This document shows, piece after piece, positions 9,366 through 17,516 of a DNA stretch of 64,000 nt. Each line of letters opens with the position of its first letter. Within the stretch, counting starts at the first letter, position 1. The translations under genes and the position numbers were made by a program. The notes under the pieces are model-generated. The model searched no databases. It was not told the DNA's origin and was given only the letters and a program-made list of their open reading frames with translations. This stretch comes from 62-47 sp051954235. GTDB taxonomy: Bacteria > Pseudomonadota > Alphaproteobacteria > Rhizobiales > Xanthobacteraceae. The stretch is from contig JBQCHY010000116.1 in the NCBI GenBank assembly GCA_051954235.1, positions 97,096-161,095 on the forward strand. The letters are read 5' to 3'.

Positions 9366-9848
9366 TCATGATGAGGCAAAAATCGACAGCCCGACCGGTT
9401 GCCTCACCCCCGCCGAAGATCCGCCACGGGATTGCCGCAAGACTCCCGACAGTCCGGCGACATCGAAATGGGCGGCGAAACTGTCCGGCTCCTCCGCCGG
9501 TCCCCGCGCCCGCACTTCGTCCAGCAGCGCCACCGCCTCGGCATCGAGCCGCGCAGCCGCAGCGGCGCGTTGCATCTTCGATTTGAGATTGGCATTGGCG
9601 ATCTGGATGCAGGCGCGCAGCAGAATGCGATCGCGCCCACCCTGCGGCGATGCCATCCACACGGCTTCAAGTATCTCGTGGCACTCCCAGAAGAAGCCGG
9701 CATCGTTAAGTGCGAGGCCATGACGCAACGCCGGATGATTTGCGGGCACGAAGCCTTCGAAGCGAGGCGGCACGCGCGCCTTCACCGGAGCAAGCCGCGC
9801 ATGATCCGCCTCACGCGTTTCACCCGGCACATGCGCCCATTGCGGCAT
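9366..9848 (-). CDS. DUF309 family protein in the box cluster
   Basis: The 160-residue protein contains the DUF309 signature FFWECHEILEAVW in its middle and an opening of the PQWAHVPG type seen near the start of such proteins. This is why ATG 9848 is chosen over an in-frame GTG at 9878; no clear ribosome site decides. DUF309 proteins are small helical proteins with conserved His/Glu of unknown chemistry. It lies between the hydrolase gene and boxC on the same strand, so a link to benzoyl-CoA breakdown is suggested by position only. Confidence 0.8.
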   Translation of the reverse strand: MPQWAHVPGETREADHARLAPVKARVPPRFEGFVPANHPALRHGLALNDAGFFWECHEILEAVWMASPQGGRDRILLRACIQIANANLKSKMQRAAAAARLDAEAVALLDEVRARGPAEEPDSFAAHFDVAGLSGVLRQSRGGSSAGVRQPVGLSIFASS

Positions 9849-9909
9849 CGGAAACGAGTCAGCCGACACCGCAATCACGCACGCTGATGATCACATCGCG
9901 CGACACGCG

Positions 9910-10725
9910 TCACGCCGCGCGATCCGCGTTCTCGTGCACGCGAAGAATGCGATCGGTGAATGCACCCAGCGCCGCAAGCGTCTCGCTCGGCACCTCGCGA
10001 TGCAACGAATGTCCCGCGCCGGAAATCAGCGTCACATCCACCGGGCAATAGCATTCCTCTTGCGCGACCGCGATCTGCAAGTCGGTGCCATACTGATCAT
10101 GCGTGCCTTGAATGATTGCGACCGGCACGCGGATATAGGCGAGATATTCCGAGATATCCCAGTCGCGGAATTGCGGATTGAGCCAGGTGTCGTTCCAGCC
10201 GTGAAAAGCGTTGTCGACATGCTGATGCCAGCGCGCGAGCTTGGCGCGCAACTGGCCGTCGCGATAGTCATCACGCGCCTTCGCGATCGCTACGAGATTC
10301 ATGTCCTCCATCACGAAGTGCGGCGCCATCAGTGCCACGCCGCGCACGCGATGATCCTGAATGCCGCCGGCATAAATCGCCGCGATCGATGCGCCGTCGG
10401 AATGACCGACCAGAAAGCCGCGCTTGAAACCGATCGCATCCAGCACGCGCGGCAGCACGTCGAGCGCTTCGATATGCATGTAGTCCGGCCCGCGCGGCAT
10501 CGCGGACGGACTCGACGCACCGTAGCCCGCGCGCGAATAGACGAACACACCGCAGCCGGTCATCTCCGCGAGACGTTCGGGGAAATCGCCCCACAGCGCG
10601 GCGCAGCCGAGCCCTTCATGCAGCAACACCAGCGTCGGCGCGGCATCGGGCGCGGGACCGATCATGCGATACTCGATCTGCGCATCGCCGATGGCGAGTA
10701 TTCCTTGCGGAGACAATGTTGTCAT
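9910..10725 (-). CDS. Alpha/beta hydrolase of the box cluster
   Basis: The 271-residue alpha/beta-fold hydrolase has the oxyanion region LLHEGLGC, the nucleophile elbow GHSDGAS (Ser nucleophile), and a late GAGHSLHREVP supplying the catalytic His. ATG 10725 (MTTLSPQG) is chosen; translation further upstream runs into a palindromic repeat and is not protein-like. It lies between bclA and the DUF309 gene. Possible roles are hydrolysis of a lactone or CoA ester by-product of the epoxide pathway, or CoA recycling. The substrate is unknown. Confidence 0.85.
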   Translation of the reverse strand: MTTLSPQGILAIGDAQIEYRMIGPAPDAAPTLVLLHEGLGCAALWGDFPERLAEMTGCGVFVYSRAGYGASSPSAMPRGPDYMHIEALDVLPRVLDAIGFKRGFLVGHSDGASIAAIYAGGIQDHRVRGVALMAPHFVMEDMNLVAIAKARDDYRDGQLRAKLARWHQHVDNAFHGWNDTWLNPQFRDWDISEYLAYIRVPVAIIQGTHDQYGTDLQIAVAQEECYCPVDVTLISGAGHSLHREVPSETLAALGAFTDRILRVHENADRAA

Positions 10726-10760
10726 GATGCGCGTCCACTCGTCCGCGAAACGCAACCTGC

Positions 10761-10863
10761 TCTCTCCCTCCTTGTGGGGGAGAGGTGGAGAGGGGGGTAC
10801 TGGCGAGCACAGATTCCGCGGCTTACCCCCCTCCCTAACCCTCCCCCACAAGGGGGGAGGGAA
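10761..10863. repeat. Dispersed palindromic repeat between bclA and hydrolase
   Basis: This is a variant of the CCTCTCCC family, with arms around CTCTCCCTCCTTGTGGGGGAGAGG (10761-10784) and CCCTCCCCCACAAGGGGGGAGGG at the far end. It fills most of the gap between bclA and the hydrolase gene and may partly uncouple their expression. Confidence 0.75.
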
Positions 10864-10924
10864 TAACTACGCGACCCGTGCGCCCCGAAAGTATCACTCG
10901 CATTCACCGTCATGACGTCACCCT

Positions 10925-12466
10925 TCATCCCTCACGCAACTTGAAGCGTTGAATCTTTCCCGTTGCGGTTTTCGGCAGTGCGTCCACCACTTCGATCCAG
11001 CGCGGATATTTCCACGGTCCGACGGCGTGCTTGACGTGCTCCTTCAGCGATTCATGCAAGCCGTCGGTCGCTGCACCAGGCTTCAGCACCACGAAAGCTT
11101 TCGGCTTGAGCAAACCTTCGCCATCCGCTTCCGGCACCACCGCGGCTTCCGCCACTGCGGGATGCGTGATCAGCGCGCTTTCGACTTCGAACGGCGATAC
11201 CCAGATGCCCGACACCTTGAACATATCGTCGGCGCGACCGCAGTAGGTGTAACGGCCATCGGCATCGCGGACGTACTTGTCGCCGGTGCGGGTCCAGTCG
11301 CCTTCGAACGTCCGTCGCGATTTGCTGCGCTGATTCCAATAGCCCTCACCGGCGGACGGCGCATTGACCAGCAATTCGCCGACATCGCCATCGGCCACAT
11401 CGTTGCCGCTCTCATCGACCAGCCGCACCTGATAACCCGGCACCGGCCGCCCCGAGGTGCCGTACTTAACGTCACCGGGCGCATTCGACAGAAAGATGTG
11501 CAGCAGTTCGGTGGAGCCGACGCCGTCGAGAATGTCGACGTTGAAACGCTCGCGCCAATGATTGCCGACAGACTCGGGCAATGCCTCGCCTGCCGAAGTG
11601 CAGACACGCAACCGCGCGCCGCCGCTGGCGTTCTTCAATGCCTCGTCATTGAGCATCGCCGCGAACAATGTCGGCACGCCGAAGAAGATGCTGGGATTGT
11701 ATCGCTGCATCAACTCGAACATCCGCGCCGGCGTCGGCCGCTCGCTGTTGAGCACCGTCGTCGCGCCGACCGACATCGGAAACGTCAGCGCGTTGCCGAG
11801 GCCGTAAGCGAAGAACAGCTTCGCCGCCGACAACCCGATGTCGTCGTGGCGAATGCCGAGCACCTGCTTGGCGTAAGTATCGGCGGTCGCGGCCAGCGAA
11901 GCATGCAGATGTCGCACGCCCTTCGGCATTCCGGTCGAGCCCGATGAATAGAGCCAGAAAGCCGGCTCCTCCGGATGCGTCGCCGCCGTGGCGTATTGGT
12001 CCGATTCCTTGACGATCTCATCCGAGAACTTCAGTTGCCCATCGGCATTAGCGCCGGAGATCACGACATGCTCGAGATCGGGCATCCGTCCCGCCACCTC
12101 GCGCAACGCCGGCCACAACTCTTCCGACACGAACAGCACGCGCGCGCGGCAATCGGCAAGGATGTAAGCGTATTGCTCGGCTGTGAGCAGCGTGTTGAGC
12201 GGCACCGGCACCACACCGGCACGGATCGCGCCGAGGAACACGACGGGAAAATCCACCGTGTCGAGCATGATCATCGCGACGCGTTCCTCACGCCGCACGC
12301 CGAGGCGGCGCAGCAGGTTGGCAAGACGTCGGCTTTGCGATTGCAATTGACCGTAGGTCAGGTCATTGACGGTGTCGGTGAAGGCGAGCTTATTGCCCCG
12401 CCCCTCGTCGACATTGCGGTCGAGCAGCCAGGTCACGGCGTTATAGGAATTCAGCGAATCAGTCAT
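10925..12466 (-). CDS. bclA: Benzoate-CoA ligase
   Basis: This AMP-forming acyl-CoA synthetase of 513 residues would activate benzoate with ATP and CoA. The nucleotide loop YSSGSTGMPKG is at 173-183, and the C-terminal catalytic lysine lies in KTATGKIQRFK near the end. The N terminus (NAVTWLLDRNVDEGRGNK) is the benzoate-CoA ligase form. It is the first gene of the minus-strand group and is divergent from boxR across 176 bp. Benzoate as main substrate follows from the family and the box neighbours; 2-aminobenzoate or fluorobenzoates could also be used. Confidence 0.92.
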   Translation of the reverse strand: MTDSLNSYNAVTWLLDRNVDEGRGNKLAFTDTVNDLTYGQLQSQSRRLANLLRRLGVRREERVAMIMLDTVDFPVVFLGAIRAGVVPVPLNTLLTAEQYAYILADCRARVLFVSEELWPALREVAGRMPDLEHVVISGANADGQLKFSDEIVKESDQYATAATHPEEPAFWLYSSGSTGMPKGVRHLHASLAATADTYAKQVLGIRHDDIGLSAAKLFFAYGLGNALTFPMSVGATTVLNSERPTPARMFELMQRYNPSIFFGVPTLFAAMLNDEALKNASGGARLRVCTSAGEALPESVGNHWRERFNVDILDGVGSTELLHIFLSNAPGDVKYGTSGRPVPGYQVRLVDESGNDVADGDVGELLVNAPSAGEGYWNQRSKSRRTFEGDWTRTGDKYVRDADGRYTYCGRADDMFKVSGIWVSPFEVESALITHPAVAEAAVVPEADGEGLLKPKAFVVLKPGAATDGLHESLKEHVKHAVGPWKYPRWIEVVDALPKTATGKIQRFKLREG

Positions 12467-12528
12467 GCCGCGCCCTCAATCAACCATTCGTTTGAATAGC
12501 GCATGCCAGCGGCCCTCCTCCCAATCTC

Positions 12529-12550
12529 GAATTATTCTGAATTATATTTC
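12529..12550 (-). promoter_or_regulatory. bclA promoter core with overlapping operator-like site
   Basis: On the minus strand TATAAT (12541-12546) makes a perfect -10 for bclA. The plus-strand sequence at 12529-12542, GAATTATTCTGAAT, matches the sites at 18898 and 19000 in 12 of 14 bases and overlaps the -10. The block CTGAATTATATTTC (12537-12550) recurs exactly, inverted, at 18932-18945. TGCATTAT at 12590-12597 may be a further half-site near boxR. This layout fits repression of bclA, and possibly autoregulation of boxR. Confidence 0.6.
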
Positions 12551-12642
12551 ATATAGAGACATCCGGCGCGCTTGATGTCAATGACTCTCTGCATTATCTT
12601 TCCAAAATCGCCCTCCCCGGATGGGAAACGCAATCAGGCCGC

Positions 12643-13557
12643 ATGACCGAGCACCCCAATCCAGAAGACCGTTTCCTTGAGGAACTGGGTCGTCGCGTCC
12701 GCACCATGCGGGGCCTGCGCGGCATGTCGCGCAAGGTGCTGGCGAAAGTGTCCGGCATTTCGGAGCGCTACATCGCGCAACTGGAGAGCGGCAAAGGCAA
12801 CGTCTCGATCGTCCTGCTGCGGCGGGTCGCGAACGCGATGGCCGCGCACCTCGAGGATCTGATCCCATCGAATGAACCGATGCCGGACTGGCCGGTGATC
12901 CGCGAACTGATGCGACAGGCGACGCCGAGCCAGATCGCGCAGGCGAAAAACATCCTGTCCGGCCAGAGTGCGAACGAGCTGGCGACGCATGGTCAGATGC
13001 CGTTCGCCGGCATCGCGCTGATCGGGCTGCGCGGCGCCGGCAAGTCGACGCTTGGCCGCATGCTGGCGAAACAGATCGGCTGGGGCTTTGTCGAACTCAA
13101 CAAGCAGATCGAGGAAGAAAACGGCCTCTCGGTCGCCGAGATCATCGCGCTCTACGGTCAGGAAGGTTTTCGCCGTATGGAGCAGGCGGCGCTCGGCAAG
13201 CTGCTGGCGCGCAACGAACTGATCGTGCTCGCCACCGGCGGCGGCATCGTCTCCGAGCCGCTGACATTCGATCTCATCCTGTCGTCGTTCTATACGATCT
13301 GGCTCAAGGCGGAGCCGGAGGAACACATGGCGCGGGTGCGGCGACAAGGCGATCTGCGGCCGATGGCCGACGACCGCTCGGCGATGGCGGAACTACGCAC
13401 CATCCTGCTCAGCCGCGAACCGCTTTATGCGCGCGCCTCGACCGTGGTGGACACCGCCGGGCAAAGTGTCGACAGCGCGGCCGCGCGCCTGCTCGGCGCG
13501 GTGGCGCCGGTGCTGGCCGGCAATGCCTCGTTCCGGCCCCACACTGTCGCATCCTGA
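12643..13557 (+). CDS. boxR: BoxR/BzdR-type regulator (XRE HTH plus shikimate-kinase-like domain)
   Basis: The 304-residue protein joins an N-terminal XRE helix-turn-helix (about 14-72) to a shikimate kinase-like domain from about 120, with P-loop GLRGAGKS at 128-135. This is the architecture of BzdR/BoxR, repressors of benzoate genes whose kinase-like domain senses benzoyl-CoA. It is divergent from bclA, and candidate operators lie in the shared gap and before boxC. A second gene starts two bases after its stop. Confidence 0.93.
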   Translation: MTEHPNPEDRFLEELGRRVRTMRGLRGMSRKVLAKVSGISERYIAQLESGKGNVSIVLLRRVANAMAAHLEDLIPSNEPMPDWPVIRELMRQATPSQIAQAKNILSGQSANELATHGQMPFAGIALIGLRGAGKSTLGRMLAKQIGWGFVELNKQIEEENGLSVAEIIALYGQEGFRRMEQAALGKLLARNELIVLATGGGIVSEPLTFDLILSSFYTIWLKAEPEEHMARVRRQGDLRPMADDRSAMAELRTILLSREPLYARASTVVDTAGQSVDSAAARLLGAVAPVLAGNASFRPHTVAS

Positions 13558-13558
13558 C

Positions 13559-14035
13559 ATGATGACGCTGGGCGAATTATTGCGAACACGCGGACTTTCA
13601 TCCGGCAGCACGATCGCGATCCGCAATACGCTGCATCCCGACGATGCATCATCCGACTTTTGCACCATCGACGATGTGCAGCGCGCCGCCGCGCTTGCCA
13701 CTTATGACCGTATGCAGGACGGCCCGCGCTTCGGCGATGACGCGGAGGTGCTGTCTTTCATCGCAACGCACGACGGAAACGCGACGTTGACGGCGTTTCG
13801 GCGCTTCACGCGGCGCGAGCGCGGCAACGTCCCGGGCGATATCGTCTACGATTACGATGCCGCACCGCTGCTGCACGCGTTCATCGCGCGCGCGGCACAG
13901 CCGACGTTCTACGACACGCGCGATCTCGATCTGCTCGACGATCTTGTCGGCAAACTGGTGGTGCGATGGCCGGAGCCGCTGCATGAGAACATCCGCGCGG
14001 CAAACGACGAAAGCCTCCTCGTCGTCGAATCATAG
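13559..14035 (+). CDS. Unknown protein translationally coupled to boxR
   Basis: The 158-residue protein is predicted from an ATG one base after the boxR stop, with a second ATG directly following. That spacing favours reinitiation and argues that the gene is real. It is acidic and soluble, with no signal peptide or membrane segment. The start MMTLGELLRTRGL and IAIRNTLHPDD faintly resemble N-terminal regions of some alphaproteobacterial GIY-YIG-type proteins, but I cannot find the GIY-YIG core. No function is proposed. Its position next to a benzoyl-CoA-sensing regulator is its most informative trait. Confidence 0.72.
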   Translation: MMTLGELLRTRGLSSGSTIAIRNTLHPDDASSDFCTIDDVQRAAALATYDRMQDGPRFGDDAEVLSFIATHDGNATLTAFRRFTRRERGNVPGDIVYDYDAAPLLHAFIARAAQPTFYDTRDLDLLDDLVGKLVVRWPEPLHENIRAANDESLLVVES

Positions 14036-14042
14036 CCGCGCA

Positions 14043-14753
14043 TTACACGCCGAGATGACGCTCCAGCAATTCCGGTTGTGCCATCAGATCCGCCGGCGCG
14101 CCGTTGAACACCACTGAGCCCTTCGACAAGACGATGGCGCGGTCGGTGATCTTCGCCAGGCTGCGAAAGTCCTTATCGACGACGATAGTGGCGATGCCCT
14201 CGCCGCGAATGACGCCGAGCGTTTTCCAGATGTCCTGTGCCACCAGCGGCGCGAGCCCTTCGGTCGCCTCGTCGATCAGGATCAGATCGGGATTGGTCAT
14301 CAGCGCGCGACTGATGGTGAGCATCTGTTGCTCGCCACCAGACAATTGATGCCCGCCGTTGCCGCGTCGTTGATGCAGCCGCGGAAACAATTCGTAGATG
14401 CGCGCCAATGTCCACGCCTGCCGGCCGCCGCCTCCCGGCCGTGCGGCCATGGTGAGATTTTCTTCCACCGTCAGCGAGCCGAAGATGCCGCGCCCTTCCG
14501 GCACCAGCGCGAGTCCGGCGCGCGCGATATCTTCCGGCGCCGCGCCGCGAATGTTGCACCCGGCGAAGCCGACTTCACCGCGACAGTTGGCCACCAGCCC
14601 CATCAGGGAACGCAGCAGCGTGGTCTTGCCCATGCCGTTGCGGCCGATCAACGCCACCTGCTCGCCGCGCGCGACGGCAAGGTCGATGCCGTGCAGAATC
14701 TGGCTCGCGCCGTAAAAAGCTTCGAGACCCGCGACCGCGAGCAACGCAGTCAT
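14043..14753 (-). CDS. ABC importer ATP-binding protein, LivF type
   Basis: This 236-residue ATPase drives import through a branched-chain-amino-acid-type (HAAT) transporter. It has Walker A GRNGMGKTT, the signature LSGGEQQM and Walker B LILIDEATEGL, plus the LivF-style ending. It is the last of five genes on the minus strand (binding protein, LivH, LivM, LivG, LivF) and overlaps the livG-type gene by 4 bp. Position beside boxR and bclA suggests aromatic acid uptake rather than amino acids, as for related importers of aromatic-degrading bacteria. Confidence 0.92.
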   Translation of the reverse strand: MTALLAVAGLEAFYGASQILHGIDLAVARGEQVALIGRNGMGKTTLLRSLMGLVANCRGEVGFAGCNIRGAAPEDIARAGLALVPEGRGIFGSLTVEENLTMAARPGGGGRQAWTLARIYELFPRLHQRRGNGGHQLSGGEQQMLTISRALMTNPDLILIDEATEGLAPLVAQDIWKTLGVIRGEGIATIVVDKDFRSLAKITDRAIVLSKGSVVFNGAPADLMAQPELLERHLGV

Positions 14754-15520
14754 GATGCGTCTCCATGGTCGCCGAGATAAGCGCTGCGCACCGCAGGATG
14801 CATCCGCACCTCCTGCGGCGATCCGCTGGCGATGACGCAGCCGTCGTGCATCACGGTGAGGCGATCCGCGAGTTCGAAGACCGCATCCATATCGTGTTCG
14901 ACAAGCAGCACCGCGCGGCCGACCTTCAGCGAGGAAATGAGATCGATGATGCCGCGCGCTTCCACCTGCCCCATGCCGGCCAGCGGCTCGTCGAGCAGAA
15001 TGATGCGCGGATCGGTTGCCAGCACCATGGCGATTTCGAGTTGACGTTGCTCGCCATGACTGAGGTCGCTCGCGACAATCTGCGTCTGCGCCGCAAGACC
15101 GACTCTCGCGATCGCCTGCGCTGTGAGACCGTGGACGTTTGCATCGGAGCGCACCGAACCGAACATCCGCAACGGTGACGGCGAACGCGCCTGCGCCGCG
15201 AGGCGCACATTTTCATGGACGGTGAATTTCGGGAAGATCGTCGTCTTCTGATAAGCGCGGCCGAGGCCGTGGCGCGCGCGACGATCCGGCGGCAGCCGCG
15301 TGATGTCGGTCGCATCCAGCATGATCGCGCCGTCGTTAGCGAGCAGTTCGCCGGACAACAGATTGATCAAGGTGGACTTGCCGGCGCCGTTGGGGCCGAT
15401 CACCGCGTGGATCTCGCCAACATGGACATCGATCGACACATCGGAGACAGCCCTGAGTCCGCCGAAACGCTTGTGCAAGCCGCTTGCACGCAGCGCCACT
15501 TGGGAAATGGTGTCAGCCAT
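14750..15520 (-). CDS. ABC importer ATP-binding protein, LivG type
   Basis: The second ATPase of the importer has 256 residues. Walker A GPNGAGKST, signature LSHGEQRQLE and Walker B IILLDEPLAGM are all present. The start at 15520 (MADTISQ) is chosen because GGAGGGG precedes it; it overlaps the end of the livM-type gene by 8 bp, and the downstream gene begins within its last codons. This compact overlap pattern indicates a single operon. Confidence 0.92.
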   Translation of the reverse strand: MADTISQVALRASGLHKRFGGLRAVSDVSIDVHVGEIHAVIGPNGAGKSTLINLLSGELLANDGAIMLDATDITRLPPDRRARHGLGRAYQKTTIFPKFTVHENVRLAAQARSPSPLRMFGSVRSDANVHGLTAQAIARVGLAAQTQIVASDLSHGEQRQLEIAMVLATDPRIILLDEPLAGMGQVEARGIIDLISSLKVGRAVLLVEHDMDAVFELADRLTVMHDGCVIASGSPQEVRMHPAVRSAYLGDHGDAS

Positions 15521-16508
15521 TGCGCCCCTCCGCGATGGAAGGCGCGGCTTGACGCGATGGCCGCTCATCCGGACGTTGACCAAAGATCATCGGCCACAAC
15601 TGGCGAACGCCGCCGGGTAGAGCCAACACGATAACGATGATGATGAGGCCTTCGACCAGCTTCCAATAGTCCGTCGAGGCCTTCAACACTTCTTCCAGCA
15701 CGATTAGGACCAGCGCGCCGATCAAGGGTCCGGTCACCGAACGCAAGCCGCCGATCAGCACCATCACCAATACGGTGGCGGAGAGATGCCAGCCCAGCAT
15801 CTGCGGCGCGACGAAGCCGAACTGCGCGGCGGCGAAGTAGCCGGCGAGGCCGGCGATCGCACCCGAGATCACGAAGGCGATCAGCCGAATACGATAGATT
15901 GGGAAACCGAGCGAGCGCGCGCGGCGCTCGTTGTCGCGTGCCGCCGCCAACGCGCGGCCGAACGGCGATTGCACCAACACGGTCAGGATCGCGATCGTCG
16001 CGATCAGGAAGAACAGCACCACGAAGTAGAAAGCCATCGGCGATGCGAGCTCGAGCAATTGATGACCCGCGATAGCGATTTCCGGCTTGGCGTTGACGTA
16101 AGCGCCGTCCGATCCACCGGCGATGCCGGTGTCGTGAAACAGGAAGAACAGCATCTCGCCGAACGCCAAGGTCACCATGATGAAGTAGACGCCGCGCGTG
16201 CGCAGCGCCAACGCACCGATGATCAACGCCGCCCCCGCCGCCGCCAGCATCGCCGCCGGTAGCGTCAGCAACAAGGACGCAGGATCGTAACCCGGCGACA
16301 GCAGCGCGAGAACATAGCCGGCGAGACCGAAGAACGCGGCATGACACAGGCTGACAAGGCCACCGTGCCCCACGGCGAGATTCAACGCCATCGCCAGTAT
16401 CCCCATAATGAACGCCTTGCTGACGAATTGGACATAATAGGTCGGCACCACGAACGGCAGCACAACCGCGGCAGCGAGCAGTACGATGGGAATGAGCCAT
16501 CCGCGCAT
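15513..16508 (-). CDS. ABC importer permease, LivM type
   Basis: This is an inner-membrane permease of 331 residues with about ten hydrophobic segments. It contains the LivM-family region FGRALAAARDNERRARSLGFP, which contacts the ATPase. The start at 16508 (MRGWLIPIVLL) follows the livH-type stop by five bases. A much longer in-frame reading back to 17009 runs antiphase through livH and is not real. It pairs with the LivH-type permease to form the channel for the presumed aromatic acid. Confidence 0.9.
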   Translation of the reverse strand: MRGWLIPIVLLAAAVVLPFVVPTYYVQFVSKAFIMGILAMALNLAVGHGGLVSLCHAAFFGLAGYVLALLSPGYDPASLLLTLPAAMLAAAGAALIIGALALRTRGVYFIMVTLAFGEMLFFLFHDTGIAGGSDGAYVNAKPEIAIAGHQLLELASPMAFYFVVLFFLIATIAILTVLVQSPFGRALAAARDNERRARSLGFPIYRIRLIAFVISGAIAGLAGYFAAAQFGFVAPQMLGWHLSATVLVMVLIGGLRSVTGPLIGALVLIVLEEVLKASTDYWKLVEGLIIIVIVLALPGGVRQLWPMIFGQRPDERPSRQAAPSIAEGRNG

Positions 16509-16513
16509 CGGCG

Positions 16514-17386
16514 TCACACCTCTCGCCGGCCGAGGATGCCGTTGGGGCGCCACAGCAGCACCGCCGCCATCAGCACGTAGATCAGGATGCTGGAGACGCT
16601 GGGGAAGAACACCTTGCCGAAAGTATCGGTGAGACCGATCAGCAGCGCGCCGACGGCCGCTCCCGCGACCGAACCGATGCCACCGAGCACCACGACGACG
16701 AAGGACAGGATCAGCATGCCGTCGCCCATGCCCGGGAAGACCGTCGAAATCGGCGCGATGACGATGCCGCCGAGGGCCGCCAGCGCGATGCCGACCGCAA
16801 AGACGTAACGGTTCACGACATCGAACTTGATGCCGAGCACCCGCGTCATCTCGCGGTTCTCGGCGCCGGCGCGCACGATCATGCCGATCTTGGTGCGGGT
16901 GATGACGAAGAAGATCAGCGCCGCAACGACCAAGCAGAAGCCGCAGATCGCCAGCCGATAGACCGGATAGGACAGATTGTCGGTGAGTTGGATCGAGCCG
17001 GACAACCATGCCGGCGGCGCGACCGAATGCACGTCCTTACCGAACAGGATTTCACGCGCTTCGTCGATCACGAGAATCAAGCCGAACGACAGCAACACCT
17101 GCACCAGATGATCGCGGCCATACAGCCTGCGGATGAAGACGTTCTCCAGCACCAACCCGACCACGAACGCAATCGCAACGCCCGCGACCATCGCGATCCA
17201 GAAACTGCCAGTATAGGCCGCGATCCAATACGCCAGATAGGCGCCGAACATATAGAACGCGCCGTGCGCGAGATTGATGACGCCGAGAATGCCGAACACC
17301 AGCGTCAATCCGCTTGCGACGAGGAACAGCACCATTCCGTACTGAATGGCATTGAGGAGTTGCACGCCGAAGGTGACGAGGTCCAT
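16514..17386 (-). CDS. ABC importer permease, LivH type
   Basis: The 290-residue inner-membrane permease has about eight transmembrane segments and the family features FGILGVINLAHGAFYMFGAY near the N terminus and ENREMTRVLGIKFD in a cytoplasmic loop. It is the second gene of the importer operon, and the binding-protein gene upstream is separated by a palindromic repeat. That spacer could lower permease expression relative to the abundant binding protein, as in many ABC operons. Confidence 0.92.
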   Translation of the reverse strand: MDLVTFGVQLLNAIQYGMVLFLVASGLTLVFGILGVINLAHGAFYMFGAYLAYWIAAYTGSFWIAMVAGVAIAFVVGLVLENVFIRRLYGRDHLVQVLLSFGLILVIDEAREILFGKDVHSVAPPAWLSGSIQLTDNLSYPVYRLAICGFCLVVAALIFFVITRTKIGMIVRAGAENREMTRVLGIKFDVVNRYVFAVGIALAALGGIVIAPISTVFPGMGDGMLILSFVVVVLGGIGSVAGAAVGALLIGLTDTFGKVFFPSVSSILIYVLMAAVLLWRPNGILGRREV

Positions 17387-17411
17387 GGAAACGTCCCGAT
17401 AACGTTCACGC

Positions 17412-17501
17412 CGTCATGGCCGGGCTCGTCCCGGCCATCCACGTCTTAAGCAGCCGTTATGAAGAAAGGCGTGGATGCCCGGCACAAGGCCGGGCATGAC
17501 G
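17412..17501. repeat. Dispersed palindromic repeat between binding-protein and LivH genes
   Basis: This is a GTCATGGCCGGGC-family element with two hairpin arms, lying inside the importer operon just after the binding-protein stop. In transcripts it could protect the upstream message, as REP-like hairpins do. That role is inference from position. Confidence 0.85.
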
Positions 17502-17516
17502 CTCGTCGCGACCCGC

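Noticed and set aside
9366..9660. Additional small genes inside the DUF309 region
   Set aside because: Several frames are open on both strands, but only one shows the DUF309 motif.
15513..17009. A 498-residue reading on the minus strand that could be taken as a fused LivM protein
   Set aside because: Only the part from 16508 (MRGWLIPIVLL) is LivM-like; the first 167 residues read the livH gene out of frame.
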